A stretch of 47,942 nt of DNA from a virus: positions 1 to 47,942 of IMG/VR virus record IMGVR_UViG_3300045996_001223; one strand, given 5' to 3'. Made by a program: the position numbers and the translations under genes. The notes beneath the pieces are model-generated. The model searched no databases. It was not told the origin of the DNA and saw only the letters and a list, made by a program, of their open reading frames with translations. Shown here one piece after another: positions 15,988 to 24,493 of the stretch; position 1 is the stretch's first letter, and each line of letters opens with the position of its first letter.

Positions 15988-16329
15988 TTGGCTAGCTACA
16001 CGTTCGACAACATCACCTGCGCGCCCAGGATCGACCAGATGGTCGGCCAGGTCAACCCTGGCGAGTCGCTCTACTCGGTCCGCAACATCCCGTACTCGTC
16101 GAGCTCCGTGCTCGATCTCGGCGGCCTCGGCGTCCGGCGCTACGGCCCGATCGAGGTCAAGGTGGACCCGGACGACGCCGCCGACTTCGAGGCGCTCCTG
16201 CAGGAGTCGGCCGAACTGGTCGTCAACGGCACGACCTACGCCCGGGCCACGCTGGTCGAGCTGTCGAACAAGCAGGTCACGGCCCGCAACGACTGGGTCT
16301 TCTACACCGCCCAGTGGGTCGTGGGGTAG
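15988..16329 (+). CDS. baseplate/distal tail-region protein
   Basis: I prefer TTG 15988, which has GGGAGG at 15977-15982, over the in-frame ATG at 15961 that has none. The product is 113 aa: SYTFDNITCAPRIDQMVGQ, SLYSVRNIPYSSSSVLDLGG and RYGPIEVKVDPDDAADFEAL, then a Trp/Tyr-rich beta end (DWVFYTAQWVVG). This resembles small tail-tip proteins lying after tape measures, but I cannot name a family. It is three bases before the hub gene. Confidence 0.6.
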   Translation: MASYTFDNITCAPRIDQMVGQVNPGESLYSVRNIPYSSSSVLDLGGLGVRRYGPIEVKVDPDDAADFEALLQESAELVVNGTTYARATLVELSNKQVTARNDWVFYTAQWVVG

Positions 16330-16332
16330 CCG

Positions 16333-18675
16333 ATGGCCTCCCCCGGCCCGTCCGTCATCACCAACCCGGCGCCGGCCACGGGCCTTGCGGTCCGTCGGCC
16401 GCGCTTCCAGGTGTTCGTCGACGGCGAGCCGCTGCCGTTCGTGCTGGAGATGACGATCACGCGCGGCCTCGATCAGGACATGGCGACGGCCGAGGTGCAC
16501 TACCCGCATCCGCTGCCGGACTTCGTGCGCCAGTGGTCGAAGGTCCAGGTCCTGGCCGGGGCCGGCACCCACTACGTCGAGCGGTTCGTCGGCTACGTCA
16601 TCGCCGTCGACATGAGCCTCTGGCCGGGCGCGAAGATGATCCGCTGCCAGGACGTGCTCGCCATCGCCGCCAACAAGTTCACTCCCGAGGAGCAGGACCT
16701 CCACGACCTGACGGACCAGTTCGCCGTCCGCGAGATCCTGTTCGACTGCGGCTACCACGAGGGGACGTTCTCGGGCATCAACGGCGACACCCCGGGCTCG
16801 GGGACCGGCGTGCTGCTGGCCGACGTCGAAGAGGCCCAGTTGTTCTGGGAGCTGGGCCAGTCGGGCCTGGAGGCGATCCAGGGCATCGACTCGATCAGCC
16901 TCGGCTGGCGCACCTACGCCACCGCCGGCGGGCGGATCGTGCGGACCCTGATCAACACCGACCCGAACACGGTCGACACCGTCCACGACTTCGGCGAGGG
17001 CGTCGACATCATCGACGGCTCGGCCACGATGGAGATCCTCGACCCCCGGAACGAGATCACGGTGACGGGGTTCGACGGCTCGGTCACCGTCACGCTCGAC
17101 CCCGAGGACGACCCGTTCGAGTGGAGCCGCAACTCCTACTGGATCCGCTTCATGGCGCTGCGGACCCAGGTGCTCTCGTCGGGCGTCTTGAACCCCGAGG
17201 ACGTGGCGACCTACATCCTCTCGCAGATCGGCAAGCCGCTGATCTCGGTGACGTTCTCGACCCACCTGGATATCCCGTTCGTCGGCCAGGAGGTCATCGG
17301 CCTCACCTCCGAGCACCTCGAGGTCGACCAGCACTTCTGGGTCCAGTCGGTCCAGCTGTCGATCACGCCCGACGGACAGTTCACGCAGACGATCACCGGC
17401 ATCTCGGCGCTCCAGCCCCAGAACCGCCACATGGTCGTGCCGCCCGTGGACGTGGGCGACGTGCCGGACATCTCGCCCGGCGACGACATCGCCGGCGGCG
17501 AACTCGGCGCCCCGGTGGCCTCGTCGAACGCCGATATCCTGGCCGACTTCACGATCGTCGGGATCGACCGCGAGACGGCCGAATTGCCCGAGAACCCGAC
17601 CGGGACCGGATCCGCCTACTACATCGTGACCTGTGCGGCGACGGCCTCGTCCATGACCGGCCTGATCACCGACTGGGCCTGGTCGGCCACGGGGACGGGC
17701 GTCACGGTCACATCGGGCTCCGGCCAGACGTTCACGACGGCCTTCACCGAGCTCGCCGGGGCCGAGATCACCCTGACGGTCACCGACGCCAACGGCAGTA
17801 CCGGCAGCGTCACCCACAGCCCTGATGATGCCGCCGTGCCGGTCCGTGCACGGACCCTGTTCGCCTGCACGACCGACAAGATGCTGGCGAACGACGGCAC
17901 CCAGTGGCGCGAGGCGACCCCGGCGGGGGCGGCCACCGTTCAGTGCGTCGCCAACGGCCCGATGTGGGGCTGCGGCGGGTACGTCGCGGTCTCGGAGGAC
18001 TACCTCGCGACGGCGCCGACCGAGACCTCGGTCTTCGGCGGCGAGGACGTCTCGACCATCTGGATCTCGGAGGCGAACAGCCTGTTCGCGGCCGCCGGCG
18101 GCGACGGCGGCTCCGTCAGCGTGACCCGCGATCGCGGCGTCACCTGGGAGGCGCGAACCAGCCCGGGGAGCTCGGTCAAGTTCATCATCGTCTCGATCCA
18201 CGACTCCTCCGAGTTGCACGTCGTCACGCCCGAAGGGTGGCTGAAGAGTCAGGACGAGGGCGAGTCGTGGGACATGGTCCGCGCGGGCGACTTCACGTAT
18301 CTCGAGCTCTCCCACTCGCGGAACATCATCGTGACGGCCGCCGGCGCCCTGGAGAAGGCCGAGGACGGCACGCCGTTCACGGGCATCACCGGCACCGTGG
18401 TCGCGGCGACCGCCCACATTCGCGAGGACCGCTTCTACGCCCTGACCTCGGACGGCAACACCTGGGTCCAGGACACGCCGGGGTCGTTCGCGATGGTCGC
18501 CGGCGAGCCGATTCCCGATGGCGAGCCGTACCACGCCGGGACCTACCGCGACGGCCTCCAGGTCGACCTCGTCTACTTCGCCGCGCAAGAGGGCGGCCTC
18601 TGGAAGACCCTCGACGGGTTCCAGACCGCCAACGGCTACCTGCGCATTCTGCGAGACGGACTGCTCACACCATGA
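16333..18675 (+). CDS. tail hub protein with PKD-like and Asp-box domains
   Basis: A 780-aa multidomain protein. Residues 1-370 resemble phage baseplate hub proteins (FQVFVDGEPLPFVLEMTITR, ATAEVHYPHPLPDFVRQWSK, LWPGAKMIRCQDVLAIAANK). Residues about 400-500 look like an Ig/PKD domain (TDWAWSATGTGVTVTSG, TLTVTDANGSTGSVT). The remainder carries sialidase-type Asp boxes (TRDRGVTW at about 598, SQDEGESW at about 639, TSDGNTW at about 709), pointing to a beta-propeller. The hub holds the tail tip; the added domains probably touch the cell surface. Confidence 0.7.
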   Translation: MASPGPSVITNPAPATGLAVRRPRFQVFVDGEPLPFVLEMTITRGLDQDMATAEVHYPHPLPDFVRQWSKVQVLAGAGTHYVERFVGYVIAVDMSLWPGAKMIRCQDVLAIAANKFTPEEQDLHDLTDQFAVREILFDCGYHEGTFSGINGDTPGSGTGVLLADVEEAQLFWELGQSGLEAIQGIDSISLGWRTYATAGGRIVRTLINTDPNTVDTVHDFGEGVDIIDGSATMEILDPRNEITVTGFDGSVTVTLDPEDDPFEWSRNSYWIRFMALRTQVLSSGVLNPEDVATYILSQIGKPLISVTFSTHLDIPFVGQEVIGLTSEHLEVDQHFWVQSVQLSITPDGQFTQTITGISALQPQNRHMVVPPVDVGDVPDISPGDDIAGGELGAPVASSNADILADFTIVGIDRETAELPENPTGTGSAYYIVTCAATASSMTGLITDWAWSATGTGVTVTSGSGQTFTTAFTELAGAEITLTVTDANGSTGSVTHSPDDAAVPVRARTLFACTTDKMLANDGTQWREATPAGAATVQCVANGPMWGCGGYVAVSEDYLATAPTETSVFGGEDVSTIWISEANSLFAAAGGDGGSVSVTRDRGVTWEARTSPGSSVKFIIVSIHDSSELHVVTPEGWLKSQDEGESWDMVRAGDFTYLELSHSRNIIVTAAGALEKAEDGTPFTGITGTVVAATAHIREDRFYALTSDGNTWVQDTPGSFAMVAGEPIPDGEPYHAGTYRDGLQVDLVYFAAQEGGLWKTLDGFQTANGYLRILRDGLLTP

Positions 18676-18685
18676 GGACAGCATC

Positions 18686-19714
18686 ATGCCGGTAATCGGG
18701 GTCTCCCACGGACGCTGGGCCACGGTGCCGCCGGTGGTGGCGACCTCGACCCGAGTCTACGTCGCGGGCGACTCCGGGACGATCTACAAGTCATCCGACG
18801 GCGGCGTAACCTGGGAGGAGTTGACCGGGCACGGGCTGACCGGCAGCGACTACGTGCTGGCCGTCGAGTCGGCGGCCGGCGGCAACGACGTCGTCTACCT
18901 CTCGAACAACAGCGGCGCCCGGGTCTCGATCGACGGCGGCGCGTCCTGGTCGACGATCCTCGGCCCGACCGGCGGGCGCCTGATCTGGCCGGAGGTCGGC
19001 CCGGACGGGGCCGTCTACTCGCACAACAGCTACCGCTCGACCAACCACGGCACGTCGTGGTCGGCCATCCCCGGCTCGGGCTTCATGGAGTCGGCCACGG
19101 CCGGCAAGCTCTGGTCGGGCTACTCCGCGACCCAGATCAGCCGGATGGATACCGACGGCACCGATCAGGAGCTGCTGACCCTGGCGAATACCTGGAACAG
19201 CGGGCCGACGGTCCGGGGCCAGAGCGACACGATGGCGCTGATCTTCGGCTTCAACATCACCTCCTCGCCGTACCTCGAGAAGATGGTCGGCACGACCGCC
19301 AGCGACATCAGCCCGCCCGTCACCGGCGACATCAGCGACCGCGAGTGGATCTGGGCCGAGTCGAACGACGGGGGCACGACGATCCTGGCACTGATCGTCG
19401 AGTCGGACCAGGACCAGGATTATCGGGGCCAGCTCTGGCGCTCGGCCGACGGCGGGTCGGCCTGGACGAAGGTGGCCGACGACGTCAACCTGATGCCGCT
19501 GCCGGACTCGCTGCTCGGGCCGACGATCGCCTACGACCCGAACGATACGAGCCTCTGGTACGTCCTCGGCGGGAACCCGTTCAACGACTGGCCGTCCCCC
19601 ACCACCGTCGACGCCGTGCTCTGGCAGTCGACCGACAACGGCCTGACCTGGAACAACGGCCCGATCGCGGCCGGCGAGACGGTGCTCGGCGTGATCCGGA
19701 CGGCCTCGGGATGA
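18686..19714 (+). CDS. Asp-box beta-propeller protein
   Basis: A 342-aa protein from ATG 18686 with GAGGA seven bases upstream. It carries five Asp boxes: SSDGGVTW (about 36), SIDGGASW (about 82), STNHGTSW (about 118), SADGGSAW (about 253) and STDNGLTW (about 315). This is the repeat of sialidase and Vps10/YCF48-type propellers. No sialidase Arg triad is evident, so binding is more likely than catalysis. It resembles the C-terminal part of the upstream hub and may have arisen from it by duplication. Confidence 0.72.
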   Translation: MPVIGVSHGRWATVPPVVATSTRVYVAGDSGTIYKSSDGGVTWEELTGHGLTGSDYVLAVESAAGGNDVVYLSNNSGARVSIDGGASWSTILGPTGGRLIWPEVGPDGAVYSHNSYRSTNHGTSWSAIPGSGFMESATAGKLWSGYSATQISRMDTDGTDQELLTLANTWNSGPTVRGQSDTMALIFGFNITSSPYLEKMVGTTASDISPPVTGDISDREWIWAESNDGGTTILALIVESDQDQDYRGQLWRSADGGSAWTKVADDVNLMPLPDSLLGPTIAYDPNDTSLWYVLGGNPFNDWPSPTTVDAVLWQSTDNGLTWNNGPIAAGETVLGVIRTASG

Positions 19715-21039
19715 GCATGATCATCCGGCCGCCATCCGTCTCGCCGGCCCACCAGCGCCGGCTCAAGCGCACCATCACGCGCCTGCTGGACCGCGCCCAC
19801 GAGCAGGCCGAGCGGACCGCCATCGGCCTGCACCGGACCATCATCACCCAGAACGGGACGGTCACGCCGACCGTGATCCCGGACCTGGCCGGCGACGTGA
19901 TCGGCGCCATCATCGCCAACACCATCGCCAAGATCCGCGGCGTCCCCGTCTCCGGCATCGCCCCGGTCGAGGGGCAGGCGCTGGTCTACGACGGCACCGA
20001 GTGGATCCCCGGCTCGCCGGGCGACGCCTCGGGCGTCATCATCGACTACTCCTCGCTGGTCAACGAGGCCACGACCCCGCAGGGGGCGACCTTCTCGGCC
20101 TCGAGCACGTCGGGCATGGCCACCCAGACGGCCGCCTATGCCGCCGACAACGACGACGCCACCTACTGGCTCTCGGTCGCCGTCGCCTACCCGACCGAGC
20201 CGGCGCCCGGCGCCTGGTGGAAGGCCGACCTCGGTTCGGCCAAAGAGATCACGTGGTATCGGGTCGTCCAGCCCACGGCGACCCCGTTCCGGGCGTCGTC
20301 CTCGAAGCTGCAGTCCTCGACCGACAACGCGGCCTGGACCGATCAGGTCAGCTTCGGCGTCTTCGGCGACTCCGGACTGCTGGAATTGCCGGCCCCGGTC
20401 ACCGCCCGCTACTGGCGGGTGCTCGGGGTGGCCCAGACGCCGCTGACGTCGCTGGCGGCGAACTACTGGGGCCTCGCGACCGTCGCGCTCTATTCGGGCC
20501 AGCCGACCGAGCAGGCACCGGGGCACACGATCGAGGACGAGGGCGTCGGGGTCGTCCAGCGGGCGGTGATGAACTTCGTCGGCGCCGGGGTTGCGGTCGC
20601 CGATGCGGGCGGCAAGACGACCGTCACGGTGGCCGGCGGGACCACGTTCGACGATGGCGCCAGCCCCGCCGACCTCGGGGCCGCCGCGGCACCCGGTGAC
20701 GACGCCTTCGCGGCCCGGCGGGACCACGTCCACCTGGACCCGGTCGTCGCCCACGCGGCGGCGGCGGACCCGCACGCGGGCTACCTGCTGGAGTCCCTGG
20801 TCGACGCCAAGGGCGACTTGCTGGTCGGGACCGCCGACAACACGCCTGCGCGACTCGCGGTTGGAGCGAACGGCCAGGTGCTGACCGCCGACTCGGCCGA
20901 GACGCCCGGGGTGAAGTGGGCCACGCCGTCGGCCTCCTCGTCCGCCCACTGGGAGATCCTGACCGACGGCTCGCTCGACGGCTTCGTCTGGGTCGAGTCG
21001 GGCGGCGTCTACGAGCTCGTCTATGCGGAGGTGCCCTAG
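19711..21039 (+). CDS. tail fibre protein with discoidin-like (F5/8C) domain
   Basis: A 442-aa protein, start overlapping the previous stop (ATGA). Residues 1-60 are a helical attachment part. Residues about 110-265 look like an F5/8 type C domain: AAYAADNDDATYWLS, GAWWKADLGSAKEITWYRVV, then SSTDNAAWTDQV and RYWRVLGV. The C-terminal part has RRDHVHLDPVV and DAKGDLLVGTADNTPARLAV with VKWATP, a common fibre-shaft ending. It probably binds host surface glycans. Confidence 0.75.
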   Translation: MSMIIRPPSVSPAHQRRLKRTITRLLDRAHEQAERTAIGLHRTIITQNGTVTPTVIPDLAGDVIGAIIANTIAKIRGVPVSGIAPVEGQALVYDGTEWIPGSPGDASGVIIDYSSLVNEATTPQGATFSASSTSGMATQTAAYAADNDDATYWLSVAVAYPTEPAPGAWWKADLGSAKEITWYRVVQPTATPFRASSSKLQSSTDNAAWTDQVSFGVFGDSGLLELPAPVTARYWRVLGVAQTPLTSLAANYWGLATVALYSGQPTEQAPGHTIEDEGVGVVQRAVMNFVGAGVAVADAGGKTTVTVAGGTTFDDGASPADLGAAAAPGDDAFAARRDHVHLDPVVAHAAAADPHAGYLLESLVDAKGDLLVGTADNTPARLAVGANGQVLTADSAETPGVKWATPSASSSAHWEILTDGSLDGFVWVESGGVYELVYAEVP

Positions 21040-21551
21040 TGGCCGTACTCGCCGACATCATCGGGCGCGGGCTGGCCTCCGGCCGCCCCGCCGCCGGCAC
21101 CGAGGGGCGCATCTACTCCTCGACCGACACCGGCGCCCTCGAGCGCGACAACGGCAGCTCGTGGGACTCCATCGGCGGCGCCGGGGCCGGCCAGGTCAGC
21201 ACGCTCAACTTCGTGATCGACGGCGGCGGGGCCACCATCGCGACGGGGATCAAGGGCGACCTGGCCGTGGACTTCGCCGGCACCATCACCGGCGTCACCC
21301 TGCTGGCCGACCAGAGCGGCTCGATCGTCGTGGATATCTGGAAGGACACGTACGCCAACTACCCGCCGACCGACGCCGACTCGATCACGGCCGCGGCGCC
21401 GCCGACCATCTCGGCGGCCACGAAGAGCCAGGACACGACCCTGACCGGCTGGACGACGTCCATCTCGGCGGGTCAGATCCTCCGGTTCAACGTCGACTCG
21501 GTGACCTCCATTCAGCGAGTGACCGTGGCCCTGAAAGTAACGAGGAGCTGA
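21039..21551 (+). CDS. putative minor tail/fibre protein
   Basis: A 170-aa product from GTG 21039, sharing bases with the stop of the fibre gene. It begins with ADIIGRGLASGRPAAGTEGR and YSSTDTGALERDNGSSWDSI, a pattern of phage tail-tip proteins where short beta strands display a label sequence, then a beta-sandwich (STLNFVIDGGGATIATGIKG, VVDIWKDTYANYPPT). Probably a receptor-binding accessory. No enzyme residues seen. Confidence 0.6.
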   Translation: MAVLADIIGRGLASGRPAAGTEGRIYSSTDTGALERDNGSSWDSIGGAGAGQVSTLNFVIDGGGATIATGIKGDLAVDFAGTITGVTLLADQSGSIVVDIWKDTYANYPPTDADSITAAAPPTISAATKSQDTTLTGWTTSISAGQILRFNVDSVTSIQRVTVALKVTRS

Positions 21552-21579
21552 CGATGCGCCCAACCGATCGGAGGATACC

Positions 21580-22176
21580 GTGGCACTGACCAAGACCGAC
21601 GAGCAGGTCGTCTACGCCATCGCCGAGACGGCCGCGAACGTCGTTTCGGTCGGCGCGGCGCTGGACGTCTCGACCTACTACGCCGGCCTCCTGCGGATTC
21701 GGATGGGCCGCTCGACCGGCACGGCCTTCACGGTCGGGCCGACCGTGCGAGTCGAAGGCACGCCTGAAACCGGCGCCGAGACGGCCGACCAGTGGGCGGT
21801 CCTCGCCCAGTTCCAGATGGCGGTCGGCGCCTCGATTGGCAGCCAGGCCGTCTCCGGCACCGAGGCCGCCGGTCAGACCGTCGTGACGCTGGCCGCCGGC
21901 ACCAACTTCGCGGCCGGCGACTACGTCTTCTTCCACAACACGACCATCGGCAACAGCGAGTGGTCGCGCGTCGTCTCGGTCGCCTCGGCCGACCTGACGC
22001 TGGAGGAGGGGCTGGTCAACGCCCAGACCGGCGCGACGGCCCGCGATCAGGCCGAGCAGTACATCTGCGCGCTCGACCTGACCTGCATCAACGCGCTGCG
22101 GATCGTCGTCTCCGCTCCCGGCAGCGGGCAGGCCGTCGTCTGCCACGTCACCGGCGGGTTCGTGTCTGGCCTGTGA
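21580..22176 (+). CDS. hypothetical tail-associated beta protein
   Basis: A 198-aa product from GTG 21580, with GGAGG at 21571. It contains ISO-type beta segments: YYAGLLRIRMGRSTGTAF, VVTLAAGTNFAAGDYVFFHN, SEWSRVVSVASADLTLEEGL and CINALRIVVSAPG. It resembles structural proteins of the fibre region but I cannot name a family. Its position between fibre and LamG-like genes suggests a virion component. Confidence 0.55.
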   Translation: MALTKTDEQVVYAIAETAANVVSVGAALDVSTYYAGLLRIRMGRSTGTAFTVGPTVRVEGTPETGAETADQWAVLAQFQMAVGASIGSQAVSGTEAAGQTVVTLAAGTNFAAGDYVFFHNTTIGNSEWSRVVSVASADLTLEEGLVNAQTGATARDQAEQYICALDLTCINALRIVVSAPGSGQAVVCHVTGGFVSGL

Positions 22177-22183
22177 GGCAGCG

Positions 22184-22990
22184 ATGACGTTCTGGCGCTC
22201 GAAGCCGCCGCCCGGGGTCAGGATCGACCCGTCCCACCCGCTCGCGCAGGGGCTGGCGCTGTGCTACGCCCTCAACGAGGGGGCCGGCTACCCGAGCGAC
22301 TGCGCCGGCCGCCTCAATCAGGTGGCCCTGAACAACAGCTCAATCAACGCCGCGCCGGCCTGGTCGGCGCGCGATGGCGTCGGGATGTCGTTCCCCTCGT
22401 CGTCGTACCTGCGGACCAATACCGGCAACGCGCTCGCGGATGCGCCATTCAACGGCGACCTCTCGCTGGTGGTGCGGGCGCTGTCCACCACGGCGAGCGC
22501 CCAGGACGTGGTCAACAAGATGTCGTCGGCCGGGGCTACGCTGACCGTCTTCGACCTCCAGATTCGGTCGACCGGCGCGTTGACGCTGGTGCGTTCGAAC
22601 TCCGGCTTCCGCGACCACGTCGGGCCGGTCATCACGGCGAACGCCATCCAGACCTGGGGCGTCAGCTCGCATCGCCTGATCGAGACGCTGCCAACCTTCT
22701 ATCTCAACGGCGTCGGCTCGATTGCAACACTCGGCAGCGGCAGTGGAACCGGGCAGCCCGCGAGCAACACGGCCGACATCCATGTTGCCCGGCGCCTGAC
22801 CTCGACCCTGACGTTCGCCGGCACGATCTGGTTCATCGGCATCTGGTCGCGGCTGCTCTCGGCGCAGGAGCACGCCGAGATGGCCGCCAACCCCTACCAG
22901 ATCTTCGAGGCGCCGGCCTGGACGCGCATCCAGCCCGTCGTCGGCGGCGGCGGGAGCGGGGCGCGCTCGATGGTCGTGGTGGCCGGCTGA
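22184..22990 (+). CDS. LamG/concanavalin-like lectin domain protein
   Basis: A 268-aa protein. The layout HPLAQGLALCYALNEGAG, VGMSFPSSSYLRTNTGN, FNGDLSLVVRALSTTA, FYLNGVGSIATLGSGSG and TIWFIGIWSRLLSAQEHAEM, then ANPYQIFEAP, is that of phage-borne LamG-like domains (Laminin-G 3 type) in which the final helix reads LS..E......NPYQ. It is probably a carbohydrate-binding virion protein at the end of the tail region. Confidence 0.75.
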   Translation: MTFWRSKPPPGVRIDPSHPLAQGLALCYALNEGAGYPSDCAGRLNQVALNNSSINAAPAWSARDGVGMSFPSSSYLRTNTGNALADAPFNGDLSLVVRALSTTASAQDVVNKMSSAGATLTVFDLQIRSTGALTLVRSNSGFRDHVGPVITANAIQTWGVSSHRLIETLPTFYLNGVGSIATLGSGSGTGQPASNTADIHVARRLTSTLTFAGTIWFIGIWSRLLSAQEHAEMAANPYQIFEAPAWTRIQPVVGGGGSGARSMVVVAG

Positions 22991-23039
22991 GATGACCGCG
23001 AGACGAGGGCACACGGTGGGCGATCGGAGGTGTGGGTGA

Positions 23040-23258
23040 GTGGACAGCGGGGTGTGTTTCTCGCCGGCGGCGCTGGCGCTGCTGGCGTCGATCTGGATCG
23101 TCATCCAGGGGACGATCGTCACCCTGTTCTGGCTCCTGCTCAGGACGAAAGACGGTCAGCTCGCGGACTCGAAAGCGAGCGAGGAGGCCTGGAAGCGGGT
23201 CGCCCTGCGCGGGACCGAGCTCGCCAAGTATTTCGGGGAGAAAGCGACGGCATCGTGA
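23040..23258 (+). CDS. small membrane protein
   Basis: A 72-aa product from GTG 23040. Residues 8-36 form one transmembrane helix (ALALLASIWIVIQGTIVTLFWLL), written here as separate parts ALALLASIWIVI and QGTIVTLFWLLL. A charged amphipathic tail follows (RTKDGQLADSKASEEAWKR). This is typical of small lysis-region proteins such as holin-like or antiholin-like factors. It overlaps the next gene. Confidence 0.55.
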   Translation: MDSGVCFSPAALALLASIWIVIQGTIVTLFWLLLRTKDGQLADSKASEEAWKRVALRGTELAKYFGEKATAS

Positions 23259-23464
23259 GGTGGCTGACGATGATGTGGCAGCGACTCCTGTATCGGCCCG
23301 GACCACCGGAGCCTCCACCGCCGGCGCGCGATCCGGACCTGGACGCCGTGCGCCGGGAGCAGCACGACCTGATCAACAGGGTGACATCGAGCGAGTTGCG
23401 ACGGCAGCTCCGGGAGCGACGGGTGGACATGCGGACACAGGTCTGGCGGCGTGACGATGCTTGA
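23255..23464 (+). CDS. small charged hypothetical protein
   Basis: A 69-aa product from GTG 23255, overlapping the previous stop as GTGA. The start MRWLTMMWQRLLYRPGPP is amphipathic and the remainder is rich in Arg/Asp (DAVRREQHDLINRV, RRQLRERRVDMRT). No recognised family. It overlaps the following membrane-protein gene by 14 bases. Confidence 0.45.
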   Translation: MRWLTMMWQRLLYRPGPPEPPPPARDPDLDAVRREQHDLINRVTSSELRRQLRERRVDMRTQVWRRDDA

Positions 23465-23957
23465 CCGCCAGGCGGTGACGTTCGTGGAGGCCGTCGTGCT
23501 GCTGCTCTCGAACGGCCTCGGCGGGGCGTTGGCGCTGCTGGCGTGGCGCGTCTCGGACGTGGACGTCCAGGAGGCGATCCACTGGGAGCCGCCGACCGAG
23601 GACCAGGGCGAGCAGGCGCGCCTGCGCCACAACCGCCGGGTGGTGACCGAGGATGCCCGCCTCGGCGAGGCGGCCCGATTGCTGTGTCACGCGCTGATCG
23701 CCCTGATCGGCCTGTTCTGGGTCTTGACGCCCCAGCCGACCAACCCGTCGGTGATCTGGTGGGCCATCGCCATCCGGGCCGTGGCCCTCGGCCTGTCGGT
23801 CCTGCTGATCGGGAAGACCCTCCACCACCTGGAAGCGAGATATCGGTTCGACAAGCCCTGGCTCGACGGGGCGACGTGGACGAACCTGGCGCCGGCGCTG
23901 CGGTTGGCCTGGTCCGACTGGCGGGATCGGCCCCGCGCCGGGCGGGGGGACGGGTGA
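23451..23957 (+). CDS. multi-pass membrane protein
   Basis: A 168-aa protein from GTG 23451. It has three hydrophobic segments: FVEAVVLLLSNGLGGALALLA (about 10-31, given here to show the helix), LLCHALIALIGLFWVL (about 77-95) and WWAIAIRAVALGLSVLLIG (about 102-121). The loop between the first two is acidic. A membrane role in lysis is possible from context, but three-segment class I holins are usually shorter. Confidence 0.5.
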   Translation: MTMLDRQAVTFVEAVVLLLSNGLGGALALLAWRVSDVDVQEAIHWEPPTEDQGEQARLRHNRRVVTEDARLGEAARLLCHALIALIGLFWVLTPQPTNPSVIWWAIAIRAVALGLSVLLIGKTLHHLEARYRFDKPWLDGATWTNLAPALRLAWSDWRDRPRAGRGDG

Positions 23958-24286
23958 TGCCGGCCCCGCGCCGATTCTTCCTGGGGTCGTTCCTGCTGGC
24001 GTTCCTGTTCGGCCTCGGCCTCTACGGCGCCTTCTGCGTGAACGTCCAGACGGCGCCGCCGACGCCGGTCTCGACGCTGGTGGTCGTCCAGCCGGCCTCG
24101 CCCTCGCCGACCGTCTACGTGTTCGCCACCATGACGCCGCTGCCCGAGCGTTTGCCGGCGGTCCCGACCGCAACGCCCGTGCCGGAGGTGCTGATCCTCG
24201 ATGCCCCGCTCCCGACCGCGACACCGCCACCGATGCTCGTCCTGCCGCCGCCGACCAACACCAGACTCCCGATCCAGAAGGGGTGA
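23957..24286 (+). CDS. membrane-anchored Pro/Thr-rich protein
   Basis: A 109-aa product from ATG 23957, overlapping the previous stop. Residues 1-28 are a basic N-terminus and one hydrophobic helix (RRFFLGSFLLAFLFGLGLYG), a signal anchor. The rest is Pro/Thr/Val-rich without regular structure (PTPVSTLVVVQPASPSPT, PTATPVPEV). It could span the cell-wall space as a spanin-like rod, but the host class is unknown. Linkers of this style recur in the 495-aa secreted protein downstream. Confidence 0.55.
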   Translation: MPAPRRFFLGSFLLAFLFGLGLYGAFCVNVQTAPPTPVSTLVVVQPASPSPTVYVFATMTPLPERLPAVPTATPVPEVLILDAPLPTATPPPMLVLPPPTNTRLPIQKG

Positions 24287-24289
24287 TCG

Positions 24290-24475
24290 ATGAGCAAGAA
24301 CCGAGTGTTTGAGATCGAGTTGCGCGTGAAGGCCCACCAGCAGCCAGACGCGGTCATTTCGCGCGAGTACACCAGCCACGAGAAGGCCAGCACCGATGGC
24401 GTGGCCGGCGAGATCTGGGAGGGCGTGGCCGACGCCGTCAAGGCCAAGATGAAGTCGGTAGCGGACGGGAACTAA
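24290..24475 (+). CDS. small hypothetical protein
   Basis: A 61-aa product. It has one beta strand segment (RVFEIELRVKAHQQPDA) and two helices (HEKASTDGVAGEIWEGVADA). No membrane segment or motif. It lies between the anchored Pro-rich protein and the secreted protein. Not recognised. Confidence 0.45.
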   Translation: MSKNRVFEIELRVKAHQQPDAVISREYTSHEKASTDGVAGEIWEGVADAVKAKMKSVADGN

Positions 24476-24493
24476 GACTAAGGAGACCGAACC

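Noticed and set aside
14842-18723. A 1293-codon minus-strand open frame over the hub region
   Set aside because: Low-complexity Arg/Val/Asp-rich translation typical of antisense frames in high-GC DNA; the plus strand has coherent hub and propeller motifs.
19711-22990. A diversity-generating retroelement acting on fibre genes
   Set aside because: No reverse transcriptase and no template/variable repeat pair were seen near the fibre genes.
22991-23039. A regulatory element in the gap before the lysis genes
   Set aside because: Only a plausible ribosome site region is seen; no inverted repeat or promoter pair stands out.
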